In this document: piece by piece, positions 1-7,963 of the stretch
How positions within the stretch are numbered: the first letter of the stretch is position 1
How the letters are laid out: each line of letters begins with the position of its first letter
Origin: Oscillospiraceae bacterium
Lineage (GTDB): Bacteria; Bacillota; Clostridia; Oscillospirales; Oscillospiraceae
Assembly: GCA_017409645.1 (NCBI GenBank)
Contig: JAFQSI010000312.1
Location: forward strand, 1-15,632
Reading direction: 5' to 3'
DNA length: 15,632 nucleotides
Made by a program: the position numbers and the translations under genes
Notes under the pieces: generated by a model
The model's input: only the letters and a program-made list of their open reading frames with translations
The model's database searches: none
What the model was told of the DNA's origin: nothing

Positions 1-1955
1 ACCTGGGCTACACCCGGAGCTTCACCATCTACGACACCGCCGACTCCGAGAAGGTGATGAAGGATATCATCAAGGACATGGGACTGGATGACAAGACCTT
101 CCCGGCGAAGCTGGTGCTGTCCGTCATCTCCCGGCAGAAGGACCGGATGATCTCCCCCGAGGAGTGCGCGGCCCAGGCCAAGGAGCAGAATGACATCCGC
201 ATGACCCAGATCGCCAAGTGCTACCGCCGCTATCAGGCCCGGCTGAAGGAGAACGACGCCGTCGATTTTGACGACATCATCTACCTGACGGTGAAGCTTT
301 TGCAGGAGAACGAGGCCATCCGGACCCATTATCAGAGAAAATTCCGCTATGTCCTGGTGGACGAGTATCAGGACACCAATAATATGCAGTATCTGCTGAC
401 CAGCCTTCTGGCGGGCGGGTACGAAAATCTGTGCGTGGTGGGCGATGACGATCAGTCCATCTACCGGTTCCGGGGCGCCACCATCGAGAACATCCTGAAT
501 TTTGAAAATCAGTACAAGGGGGCGCGGACCATCCGTCTGGAGCAGAATTACCGCTCCACCCAGTCCATCCTGAACGCCGCCAACGCGGTCATCGCCAACA
601 ACCACGGCCGCAAGGGCAAGACCCTGTGGACCTCCAACGGCTCCGGCGACCCGGTGACGGTCTACACTGCCGCCGACGGCACCGAGGAGGCCAACTACGT
701 TTCGGGCCGTATTCTGGCGCTGTCCCGGACCTCCGGCTTCAAAAACTGCGCCGTCCTCTACCGGACCAACGCCCAAAGTAACGCCATCGAGTATTCCTTC
801 AAGCGAAACGGAATTCCCTACCGCATCATCGGCGGCACCAGGTTTTTCGACCGGGCCGAGGTCAAGGATATGCTGGCCTACCTGACCGTCATCCACAACC
901 GCAATGACGATCTGAGGTTGAACCGGATCATCAATACCCCCGCCCGGGGCCTGGGCCCCAAGGCTCTGGAGACTGCCCAGCGGCTGGCCCGGGCAGAGGG
1001 AAAGAGCCTCTATCAGGTCATTGAAAAGCCCCAGGACTACGCGCCCCTGGAAAAGCCCGCGCCGAAGATGCGCGCCTTTACGGAGATGATCGAGTCCCTG
1101 GCAGAGCTGCTGGATACGGGCATCAGCCTGTGCGACTTCTACGAGGAGGTCCTGATCCGGACCGGCTACGTGGATATGCTCAAGGCCAAGCCCACCGAGG
1201 AGAACCAGACCCGGCTGGAGAACGTCCGGGAGCTGAAATCCAGCATCAACAGCTACGTCGAGAATGCGGATTCTCCCTCGCTGGCGGGCTTTTTGGAGGA
1301 GATCGCCCTCTACACCGACATCGAGCAGTATGACGCCGGAGCGGACGCCGCTGTGATGATGACCATCCACTCGGCCAAGGGCCTGGAATTCGACCATGTA
1401 TTCCTGGTGGGCTTCGAGGATGGCTTATTCCCGGGCCTTAGGTCCATCGGCGACGCCGAGGAGATGGAGGAGGAGCGGCGGCTGGCCTACGTGGCCATCA
1501 CCCGGGCGAAAAAGACCCTGGACATCTGCCACGCCCGACAGCGGATGCTCTACGGCCGGACCAATTCGGCCCTCGCCTCCCGGTTCCTCAAGGAGATCCC
1601 CGAGGAGTACATCCAGCGCAAGGGCGGCAGCAGGCTCCAGCCGGAGCGGCCCAGCTACGGCAGCTACGGAGCCGGTCCCTACGGCGGCTCCCGGCCCCTC
1701 AGCCCCCAGAACGAAGCCAGACGGGAGCAGATCCGGCGGAGCCAGAAAAGCAGCCTGACCGCCGCTGCGGCCGCCGCACCGGTTCGTCTGGAGCTGCACA
1801 AGGGCGATATGGTCCAGCACAGGGCCTTCGGCCGTGGGTTGGTCCTGACTGCCACGAAAATGGGCAACGATGTGCTGCTGGAGATCGCCTTCGACGGCGT
1901 GGGTACCAAGAAGGTCTTCGCCAATACCGCATCTGCCCACATGAAGAAGCTGTAA
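1..1955 (+). CDS. pcrA: ATP-dependent DNA helicase PcrA/UvrD (5' end outside window)
   Basis: Superfamily 1A 3'-to-5' DNA helicase acting in nucleotide excision repair, replication restart and clearing of replication-transcription conflicts. The reading frame is open from the window edge (first full codon at 3), so the Walker A region and roughly the first 100 residues are missing. Visible motifs in order: DEYQDTN (motif II, about nt 360-380), QSIYRFRGA (motif III, about 453-479), NYRST (motif IV region), TIHSAKGLEFDHVFL (motif V, about 1365-1410) and RRLAYVAITRAKK (motif VI). A Gly/Ser/Tyr-rich linker follows, then a C-terminal Tudor-like module (HRAFGRGLVL to the end), as in Gram-positive PcrA, where it contacts RNA polymerase. 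The Tudor-like tail is why I prefer PcrA over Rep. yunB begins 29 nt downstream and ligA follows; a pcrA-ligA neighbourhood is well known in Firmicutes. No terminator is visible after the stop, so the three genes are probably cotranscribed. Confidence 0.96.
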   Translation, partial: LGYTRSFTIYDTADSEKVMKDIIKDMGLDDKTFPAKLVLSVISRQKDRMISPEECAAQAKEQNDIRMTQIAKCYRRYQARLKENDAVDFDDIIYLTVKLLQENEAIRTHYQRKFRYVLVDEYQDTNNMQYLLTSLLAGGYENLCVVGDDDQSIYRFRGATIENILNFENQYKGARTIRLEQNYRSTQSILNAANAVIANNHGRKGKTLWTSNGSGDPVTVYTAADGTEEANYVSGRILALSRTSGFKNCAVLYRTNAQSNAIEYSFKRNGIPYRIIGGTRFFDRAEVKDMLAYLTVIHNRNDDLRLNRIINTPARGLGPKALETAQRLARAEGKSLYQVIEKPQDYAPLEKPAPKMRAFTEMIESLAELLDTGISLCDFYEEVLIRTGYVDMLKAKPTEENQTRLENVRELKSSINSYVENADSPSLAGFLEEIALYTDIEQYDAGADAAVMMTIHSAKGLEFDHVFLVGFEDGLFPGLRSIGDAEEMEEERRLAYVAITRAKKTLDICHARQRMLYGRTNSALASRFLKEIPEEYIQRKGGSRLQPERPSYGSYGAGPYGGSRPLSPQNEARREQIRRSQKSSLTAAAAAAPVRLELHKGDMVQHRAFGRGLVLTATKMGNDVLLEIAFDGVGTKKVFANTASAHMKKL

Positions 1956-1984
1956 ACGGCATATGCTTCCCCGGAGGGGATGCC

Positions 1985-2656
1985 ATGCGCAGACGGAAAC
2001 GACATTGGAAGCTGTCCCTGCTACTGCTGCTGGCGCTGGTCATCTGGGCATTTGCGGCGCTGCGGGCCAGGCTTTGGCCGGTGGTCCGGAGCCTGGCCCA
2101 GACCCAGGTCATCAACACCGCGTCGGATCTGATCAACGACGCGATCCTGGAGCAGATCATGGAGGGGCAGATCCAGTATGACCGGATTGTCTATTTTGAA
2201 AAGGACCTCAACGGGCGCATCACCGCCCTGAAGACCAACATGGCCGAGGTCAACCGCTTAAAAACCGAGACGCTGAACATCATCAACGATGAGATCATGG
2301 CAGAGGATACGGAGCATCTGGGGGTATCCCTGGGCAGCCTGATCCTGCCGGAATTTTTCTCTGGCAAGGGTCCCAGCATCCCGGTGCGGATCCTGTCCAT
2401 CCGCAATTCCGACGCCAGCTTTCAAAGTGAATTTACCGAAGCCGGCATCAACCAGACCCTGCAGAAGCTTCGGATGGACGTCATCCTGGACGTGACCATC
2501 CTGGTGCTGGGGCAGACGGAGACCTTTACGGTGGCAAGTCAGATGGTGGTTGCCGAAACGATCATCGTGGGGGACGTCCCCGCGACCTATTTACAGACAG
2601 GAGGGTACCATGGAACCCAAAGAGAGAATCCGGGAGCTGACGGAGCTTCTGAATGA
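1985..2656 (+). CDS. yunB: Sporulation protein YunB
   Basis: YunB-family protein of 223 aa. In Bacillus, YunB is a mother-cell-expressed sporulation gene of unclear biochemical role. The N-terminus is basic (MRRRKRHWK) and is followed by one hydrophobic segment at about residues 9-29, which predicts a membrane-anchored protein with an extracytoplasmic C-terminal part. Family-like features are the TQVINTASDLINDAI block after the membrane segment, the NRLKTETLNIINDEI block, the VSLGSL stretch, and the late segment ending in IIVGDVPATYL. The start ATG has GGAGGGG at 1973-1979. The last 15 or so residues are encoded by sequence shared out of frame with the ribosome binding site and first codons of ligA. 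They look like a lineage-specific run-on rather than a conserved tail. Its presence implies a spore-forming host. Confidence 0.88.
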   Translation: MRRRKRHWKLSLLLLLALVIWAFAALRARLWPVVRSLAQTQVINTASDLINDAILEQIMEGQIQYDRIVYFEKDLNGRITALKTNMAEVNRLKTETLNIINDEIMAEDTEHLGVSLGSLILPEFFSGKGPSIPVRILSIRNSDASFQSEFTEAGINQTLQKLRMDVILDVTILVLGQTETFTVASQMVVAETIIVGDVPATYLQTGGYHGTQRENPGADGASE

Positions 2657-4577
2657 CGCAAATACGAAATATTATGTTCTGGACGCCCCCGAGATGCCGG
2701 ACTTTATGTACGATCAGTATCTCCGGGAGCTGGAGGATTTGGAGAAACAGCATCCTGAGCTTGCCCTGCCCGATTCCCCCACGAAGCGGGTGGGCGGCGA
2801 AGCTCTGAGCCAGTTCGAAAAGGTGCAGCATCCTGTGCCGCTGATGAGCCTGCAGGATGTGTTCTCCACCGGGGAGCTGCAGGAGTTCCTGGACAAGATG
2901 AAGGAAGCATATCCTTCCGCGGAATTCTCCGTGGAGCCGAAGATCGACGGCCTGTCCGTGGCTCTGGAATATGAAAACGGCACCTTTGTCCGTGGCGCCA
3001 CCCGTGGTGATGGTCAGGTGGGCGAGGATGTGACGGAGAATCTGAAGACCATCCGTTCCATCCCCATGACCATCCCCGATGCGCCGGCCCGGCTCATCGT
3101 CCGGGGCGAGGTGTTCATGCCGAAGAAGGTCTTCGAAGAGCTGAACGAGAAGCGGGAGGAGGAGGGCAAGGCCCTCTTCGCCAATCCCCGGAACGCCGCC
3201 GCCGGCTCTCTGCGGCAGCTCGACCCCAAGATCGCCGCCAAGCGGAAGCTGGATATCCTTGTTTTCAACGTCCAGCTCATCGAGGGCGTGGAGTTTGCCA
3301 CCCACGAGGAGTCCCTGAAATATCTCAAGGACCGGAAATTCAAGGTTGTCGGGGCAAAGTTCTACTCCGATGCCGCAAAGGTCATCAGACGGATCGACGA
3401 GATCAACGACACCCGTCAGAAGCTGACCTTCGACATCGACGGCGCGGTTGTGAAGCTCAATGATCTGTCCCAGCGGGAGCGCCTGGGGGCCACCTCCAAA
3501 TTCCCCAAGTGGGCCGCCGCCTACAAGTATCCCCCGGAGATCAAGGAGACGGTCGTCGAGGACATCGTCATCCAGGTGGGCCGCACCGGCGTGCTGACGC
3601 CGAAAGCCGTGGTCCGCCCGGTGCGCCTGGCGGGCACCACCGTCACCAATGCCACGCTCCACAACCAGGATTTCATCACCAGCCTGGGCCTTTCCATCGG
3701 CGACACCGTCAAAATTCGGAAGGCCGGCGAGATCATCCCGGAGATCCTGGAGGTGTCAAAGCACGAAAATAGAGCGGAGATCTACAAAATCCCCTCTGTT
3801 TGCCCTGTGTGTGGAGCGTCAGTGGAGCGGGACGCCGACGGAGCCTTCCTCCGCTGCACCGGCGCGGCCTGTCCGGCCCAGCTCAGCCGCTCCCTGGCCC
3901 ATTTCGTCAGCCGGGACGCCATGGACATTGACGGTCTGGGCAAAAACATCGTCGAGGCCCTGATCGACAAGGGCTTCGTCAGGACTCCCGCGGACCTGTA
4001 CTACCTGACACTGGACGAAATGAAGCAGCTCTGGTCCAAGGGCGACACCCAGGCGAAGAAGCTGCTCAAGGCCATTGAAGAAAGCAAGGGCCGGGATCTG
4101 AGCCGTCTGATCTTCGCTCTGGGCATCCGGCAGGTGGGTGCCAAGGCGGGCAAGACCCTGGCCGCCCATTTCGGCACCCTGGACGCCCTGATGGCGGCAT
4201 CCCTGGAGGAGCTGACGAATGTGGACGACGTGGGCGAGGTCACTGCGCAGAATATCCGCGACTGGTTCGCTCAGTCCAGTGCCCGGGAGATGATCGAGCG
4301 GCTCCGCTCTGCGGGCGTCAATTTCGAGAACCAGAGAGTGGTGTCTGATGCCCGTTTCGCCGGGATGACCTTCGTGCTGACTGGCGCGCTGACCAAGTTC
4401 ACCCGGGACCGGGCCACCGAGCAGATCGAGCTGTACGGCGGCAAGGCCAGCGGCAGTGTTTCCAGGAAGACCACCTATGTGGTCGTCGGCGAAAACGCAG
4501 GAAGCAAGGAGCGCAAGGCCCGGGAGCTGGGGATCCCCATTCTGAGCGAGGACGATTTCCTGGCGATGATCCAATAA
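2610..4577 (+). CDS. ligA: NAD+-dependent DNA ligase LigA
   Basis: Seals nicks in duplex DNA using NAD+ during replication and repair. The protein is 655 aa, close to the usual length of about 670. The domain order is complete: an Ia domain with YYVLDAPEMPDFMYDQYLRE (residues 21-40), the adenylation domain with KIDG (predicted AMP-accepting lysine K111), ATRGDG (130-135) and the RGEVFM block, an OB fold, a four-cysteine zinc finger (C398, C401, C416, C421), helix-hairpin-helix repeats at about 430-560, and a C-terminal BRCT domain from about 583 (FAGMTFVLTGALTKFTRDRA). The chosen ATG at 2610 follows GGAGG at 2600-2604 and matches the family N-terminus. The frame is open further upstream to 2550, but that part lies inside yunB and has no ribosome binding site. 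The gene overlaps yunB by 47 nt and is followed by a strong hairpin terminator. Confidence 0.97.
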   Translation: MEPKERIRELTELLNDANTKYYVLDAPEMPDFMYDQYLRELEDLEKQHPELALPDSPTKRVGGEALSQFEKVQHPVPLMSLQDVFSTGELQEFLDKMKEAYPSAEFSVEPKIDGLSVALEYENGTFVRGATRGDGQVGEDVTENLKTIRSIPMTIPDAPARLIVRGEVFMPKKVFEELNEKREEEGKALFANPRNAAAGSLRQLDPKIAAKRKLDILVFNVQLIEGVEFATHEESLKYLKDRKFKVVGAKFYSDAAKVIRRIDEINDTRQKLTFDIDGAVVKLNDLSQRERLGATSKFPKWAAAYKYPPEIKETVVEDIVIQVGRTGVLTPKAVVRPVRLAGTTVTNATLHNQDFITSLGLSIGDTVKIRKAGEIIPEILEVSKHENRAEIYKIPSVCPVCGASVERDADGAFLRCTGAACPAQLSRSLAHFVSRDAMDIDGLGKNIVEALIDKGFVRTPADLYYLTLDEMKQLWSKGDTQAKKLLKAIEESKGRDLSRLIFALGIRQVGAKAGKTLAAHFGTLDALMAASLEELTNVDDVGEVTAQNIRDWFAQSSAREMIERLRSAGVNFENQRVVSDARFAGMTFVLTGALTKFTRDRATEQIELYGGKASGSVSRKTTYVVVGENAGSKERKARELGIPILSEDDFLAMIQ

Positions 4578-4581
4578 ACAG

Positions 4582-4617
4582 AACGCACCGCTGTTCCGTC
4601 GAACAGCGGTGTGTTTT
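4582..4617 (+). terminator. Intrinsic terminator of the pcrA-yunB-ligA operon
   Basis: A hairpin of about 15 bp (core arms CACCGCTGTTC at 4586-4596 and GAACAGCGGTG at 4601-4611, loop CGTC) is extended by AACG/TGTT pairs and ends in a TGTTTT tract. It lies 5 nt after the ligA stop codon and 4 nt before the stop codon of the convergent gene at 4622. On the minus strand the stem is followed by TTCTGTTTATT, so it may also terminate that gene. Confidence 0.9.
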
Positions 4618-4621
4618 CACG

Positions 4622-5239
4622 TTATTTCGGATCTTTCATCCAGAAATCCCAATAACCGGTCTGCTGGAGCGTGATCTCCTCGCCGGGATAATAATCGGCA
4701 GTCGACCAACAGATGATCGGTTCGTTTCCGTCGGGGACGGTGTTGACATAGCAAACACCGATGCTCCCGTCTTCACGATAATCATAGGTCCAGCGCAGGA
4801 TCTGTCCTCCGGAGCAGGCATACTCCGCAGTTGGGTGTCCGTTCCGCCAATGGGTCACATAGGTGTAGGTCAGATAGGGCGTCCCGTCCTCAAAGAATGG
4901 GAACATATACCGCACCCCGTCAATTTCCTGCCCGAGGTGTACCACATCGATCTCGCCGTCCGTGTATTTATCGACACGCAGCAGCTTGCCGTCCCTTCGC
5001 ACAAGACGGATGTAGTGCTTCGTGCCTTTTCTCAATTGGGGTTGTTCTTTCGCTTTGCGCTTTTGGCAGTCATATGCAAAGCAGATACCTTCTGAAAGCC
5101 CGTTGCCCAGGGTTCCGGGACGCACACGATGGTAGGTGATCGTACACCCATTCTCATCAGGCGGAGTCCATTTTGCCTGGGCAGAGAGCATATTGATCTC
5201 GTCCCTGCGGCGGCGCAGCTCGTTCATATCGATGTCCAT
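4622..5239 (-). CDS. Hypothetical protein, 205 aa, unrecognised family
   Basis: I do not recognise this protein. It is predicted to be cytosolic: there is no signal peptide or membrane segment. The N-terminus is charged (NELRRRRDEI, residues 6-15). The rest is rich in Tyr, Trp, Gly and Asp, with short beta-like phrases such as RRDGKLLRVDKYTDGEIDVV, YREDGSIGV and FEDGTPYLTYTY. These suggest an all-beta fold, possibly repeated strand-turn units around DG turns. Start choice: an upstream in-frame ATG at 5260 is only about 4 nt from the predicted transcription start, whereas the ATG at 5239 has AGGAG with 7-nt spacing, so I use 5239. The gene has its own promoter and lies convergent to ligA and downstream of the ftsK terminator. 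By eye it is less GC-rich than its neighbours, which could mean later acquisition. No function is proposed. Confidence 0.75.
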   Translation of the reverse strand: MDIDMNELRRRRDEINMLSAQAKWTPPDENGCTITYHRVRPGTLGNGLSEGICFAYDCQKRKAKEQPQLRKGTKHYIRLVRRDGKLLRVDKYTDGEIDVVHLGQEIDGVRYMFPFFEDGTPYLTYTYVTHWRNGHPTAEYACSGGQILRWTYDYREDGSIGVCYVNTVPDGNEPIICWSTADYYPGEEITLQQTGYWDFWMKDPK

Positions 5240-5270
5240 AGGAAAACTCCTATCTTTCATTTCTGCTGAT

Positions 5271-5298
5271 ATTGTAACAGAATCACCCTGGAAGTCAA
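5271..5298 (-). promoter_or_regulatory. Sigma-A-type promoter of the 205-aa hypothetical gene
   Basis: On the minus strand, -35 TTGACT (5293-5298) and -10 TACAAT (5271-5276) are separated by 16 nt. The predicted start of transcription is near 5264, about 25 nt before the ATG at 5239. The -35 box lies 3 nt from the base of the ftsK terminator stem, so termination and re-initiation are almost superimposed. Confidence 0.75.
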
Positions 5299-5300
5299 GA

Positions 5301-5327
5301 AAAACGCCCGGAAATTCCGGGCGTTTT
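5301..5327 (-). terminator. Intrinsic terminator of the ftsK operon
   Basis: Arms AAAACGCCCGG (5301-5311) and CCGGGCGTTTT (5317-5327) are perfectly complementary around an AAATT loop, so the minus-strand transcript ends in a U-run. It lies 5 nt beyond the ftsK stop codon. Confidence 0.9.
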
Positions 5328-5332
5328 TTGCA

Positions 5333-7948
5333 TCAGAAGGGGATATCGATATCATCGTCAGGCACAGGCTCGTCGGGCTGCGTGACGATGGTCTGGCCCT
5401 GCTTCATCTGCTCCCACTGCTCCTTGGTCACCAGGATCTGGCGGGGCTTGGAGCCGACGAAGGGACCGACGATGCCCATCTCCTCCATCTCGTCCACGAT
5501 CCGGGCGGCCCGGGCGTAGCCCAGCTTCAGGCGGCGCTGGAGGAGGGAGACGGAGGCCTGCTTCGTCTCCAGGATCACATCCACGGCGTCGGGCAGCATC
5601 TCGTCGTGGGCAAGCTCCTCGGCGCTGGGATCGGGATCGGCGGCTGTGGCGTGGGCACCCTTGGTGCCGGTCTGCTCGGCCTTGCGCTCGATGTCGTCCA
5701 TGACCGCCTGGTCATAGGTGGAGGAGAAATGCTCCTTGACGTAGCCCGCCACGGCCTCGACCTCGGCGTCGGTGACGAAGCAGCCCTGGACGCGCTGGGG
5801 CTTGCCGGAGCCGATGGGGGAGTAGAGCATGTCGCCCTTGCCCACCAGCTTCTCCGCACCCTGGGTGTCCAGAATGATCCGGGATTCCATGGCGGAGGCC
5901 ACGGCGAAGGCGATGCGGGAGGGGATGTTGGCCTTCATCAGGCCGGTGATGACGTCCGCGGAGGGACGCTGGGTGGCGATGATCAGGTGGATACCGGCGG
6001 CACGGCCCATCTGGGCGATGCGGCAGATGGATTCTTCGACTTCCTTGGCGGCGACCAGCATCAGGTCAGCCAGCTCGTCGATGATGACCACCACCTGGGG
6101 CAGCTTCTCGCCCTCGATCTCGCCGCCGTCGATCATGGAGTTGTAGCTCTCCAGATCTCTTACGCCCGCGTCGGACATGCTCCGGTAGCGGCGCATCATC
6201 TCGGTGACGGCCCACTGGAGGGATCCGGCAGCCTTTTTCGGGTCCGTGACCACGGGGATCAGCAGATGGGGGATGCCGTTGTAGATGCCCAGCTCGACCA
6301 TCTTGGGGTCGACCATGATGAGCTTGACGTCCTCGGGGCTGGCCTTGTACAGCAGGGAAATGATGATGGAGTTCATGCAGACGGACTTACCGGAGCCGGT
6401 GGTGCCCGCGATGAGCATGTGGGGGAACTTGGCGATGTTGCCGATGATGCAGCTGCCGCCGATATCCTTGCCCACGGCGATGGAGGAGCGGCTCCTGGCC
6501 CGATGGAATTCGGGGGAGTCGATGACCTCCCGGAGGGAGACGTTGGTGACGGTCTGATTGGGGACCTCGATGCCCACCACGCTGATCTTGCCGGGCACGG
6601 GGGCGATGCGGACGCCGCTGGCGCCCAGGCTCAGGGCGATGTCATCGGCGCAGGAGGTCAGCTTGTTCAGACGGACGCCCTTTTCCAGCTCCACCTCGTA
6701 GCGGGTGACGCTGGGGCCCCGGGTCACGTTGGAGATGTGGGCCTCGATCTTGAAGGAGGCCAGCGTCTCGTTGAGGCGGAAGGTGTTCTCCTTCATCTCG
6801 GCGGTGCCGTCTGCGGCCCGGCCCCGGGGGAGCTTCAGCAGATCGATGGGGGGGAAGATGTATTCGGGCTTGGGCGCAGCCTTGGCGGCGGCGATCTCCT
6901 GCTCCACCTGGGCGGCCTCCTGGGCAGCCTCCTGGGCGGTGACTTTTTTCTTGATATCGACCGCCGGCTGCTGGATGGCAGGCTCCGGGATGATCTCCGT
7001 CTCCGCGGGAACAACCGGGGCGGGCTCGGGAGCATCCGTCTCCTCAAAGCGGTCCTCCAGCTCCGGGGCCATCTGATGGATCATCCGGGCGGCCTTTTCC
7101 CGCAGAGTGGGCTCAGCAGGCTCCAGGAGCTTCTGCTCCTGACGCTCGGTGCGCCTGGAGGCGATGTTGTCCCACAGCCGGGTCCAGGGACCGGTCTCAT
7201 CATCCTCATCCTCGTCGGTCAGGTCCTCATATTCCTCAGCCTCCCGCTCTGCTCTGCGCTCTGCGATCCAGCCCACCAGGCGCATCCAGCCCTTTTTGCA
7301 GTAGCCCACGATGTCCAGCCGGGCACCGATCATCAGACACACAATGGCGAGGATCAGCATGGCGCTGAAGGTGAAGAATCGGCCAAAGCCGGTGGCCAGC
7401 ACATCGGTGACGAAGCCGCAGATGACGCCGCCGGACAGGCCCAGTCTGCCGGTGCGGTACAGCTCGCCGAAGCGGGCCAGCCCGCCCATGGTCATCTCCG
7501 GCTTGGCCCACAGATGGGACAGACAGCCGAAGAGGAACACGAAGCCGAGGATGCTGAAGCTGCGGCCCCGGACCAGCTGGTTGCGGCTGCTGAGCTGGAT
7601 GTAGATCAGGTAGCACAGCGCCGGGATGGACACATAATACACGTTACGGCCGAACAATCCGGAAACCACGGAAACGAACCACTGCAGGATCACACCGTCA
7701 TCGGTGAAAAGAACGCTGACGAAGATCAGCAGCAGCAGCGCGCAGACACCCGCAAAGGCGTAGCGCAGGGGAAAGGCGGCATCGCCGCGCAGGACGGATC
7801 TGGGATCTTTTTTCATTTCTTCCTTTTTGAGCTGGAGCGCAGATTTTTCAGTGCGCTGTCCCTTTCGGGGCTGCTCCTCCACAGTTACTTTTTTGTGTTT
7901 TTTCGGCTCAGCGGCCTGCTGGGCCTTGGTCAGCTTGTTGTCAGCCAT
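5333..7948 (-). CDS. ftsK: DNA translocase FtsK/SpoIIIE
   Basis: Membrane-anchored, ATP-driven hexameric DNA pump that moves chromosome ends through the closing septum (FtsK role) or into the forespore (SpoIIIE role). The protein is 871 aa. A charged N-terminus is followed by about four hydrophobic segments within residues 62-210, then an acidic Glu/Pro/Ala-rich linker (about 235-360). The motor domain follows, with Walker A GTTGSGKS (515-522), Walker B VVVIIDELAD (619-628) and the ATQRPSADVITGLMKANIPSRI block (658-679). A C-terminal winged-helix gamma domain (about 785-845), which reads orientation sequences such as KOPS/SRS, comes next. The acidic tail ends in DDDIDIPF. The start at 7948 has GGAGGT 8 nt upstream. 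The UppP-like gene ends only 15 nt before it, so the two form an operon. Whether it serves division, sporulation or both cannot be decided from sequence; with yunB nearby, a SpoIIIE role is plausible. Confidence 0.96.
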   Translation of the reverse strand: MADNKLTKAQQAAEPKKHKKVTVEEQPRKGQRTEKSALQLKKEEMKKDPRSVLRGDAAFPLRYAFAGVCALLLLIFVSVLFTDDGVILQWFVSVVSGLFGRNVYYVSIPALCYLIYIQLSSRNQLVRGRSFSILGFVFLFGCLSHLWAKPEMTMGGLARFGELYRTGRLGLSGGVICGFVTDVLATGFGRFFTFSAMLILAIVCLMIGARLDIVGYCKKGWMRLVGWIAERRAEREAEEYEDLTDEDEDDETGPWTRLWDNIASRRTERQEQKLLEPAEPTLREKAARMIHQMAPELEDRFEETDAPEPAPVVPAETEIIPEPAIQQPAVDIKKKVTAQEAAQEAAQVEQEIAAAKAAPKPEYIFPPIDLLKLPRGRAADGTAEMKENTFRLNETLASFKIEAHISNVTRGPSVTRYEVELEKGVRLNKLTSCADDIALSLGASGVRIAPVPGKISVVGIEVPNQTVTNVSLREVIDSPEFHRARSRSSIAVGKDIGGSCIIGNIAKFPHMLIAGTTGSGKSVCMNSIIISLLYKASPEDVKLIMVDPKMVELGIYNGIPHLLIPVVTDPKKAAGSLQWAVTEMMRRYRSMSDAGVRDLESYNSMIDGGEIEGEKLPQVVVIIDELADLMLVAAKEVEESICRIAQMGRAAGIHLIIATQRPSADVITGLMKANIPSRIAFAVASAMESRIILDTQGAEKLVGKGDMLYSPIGSGKPQRVQGCFVTDAEVEAVAGYVKEHFSSTYDQAVMDDIERKAEQTGTKGAHATAADPDPSAEELAHDEMLPDAVDVILETKQASVSLLQRRLKLGYARAARIVDEMEEMGIVGPFVGSKPRQILVTKEQWEQMKQGQTIVTQPDEPVPDDDIDIPF

Positions 7949-7963
7949 GGAAATACCTCCGAA

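Noticed and set aside
2562..4574. Long minus-strand open frames across ligA
   Set aside because: Antisense shadows of a high-GC gene; no motifs, no ribosome binding sites, and LigA is complete on the other strand.
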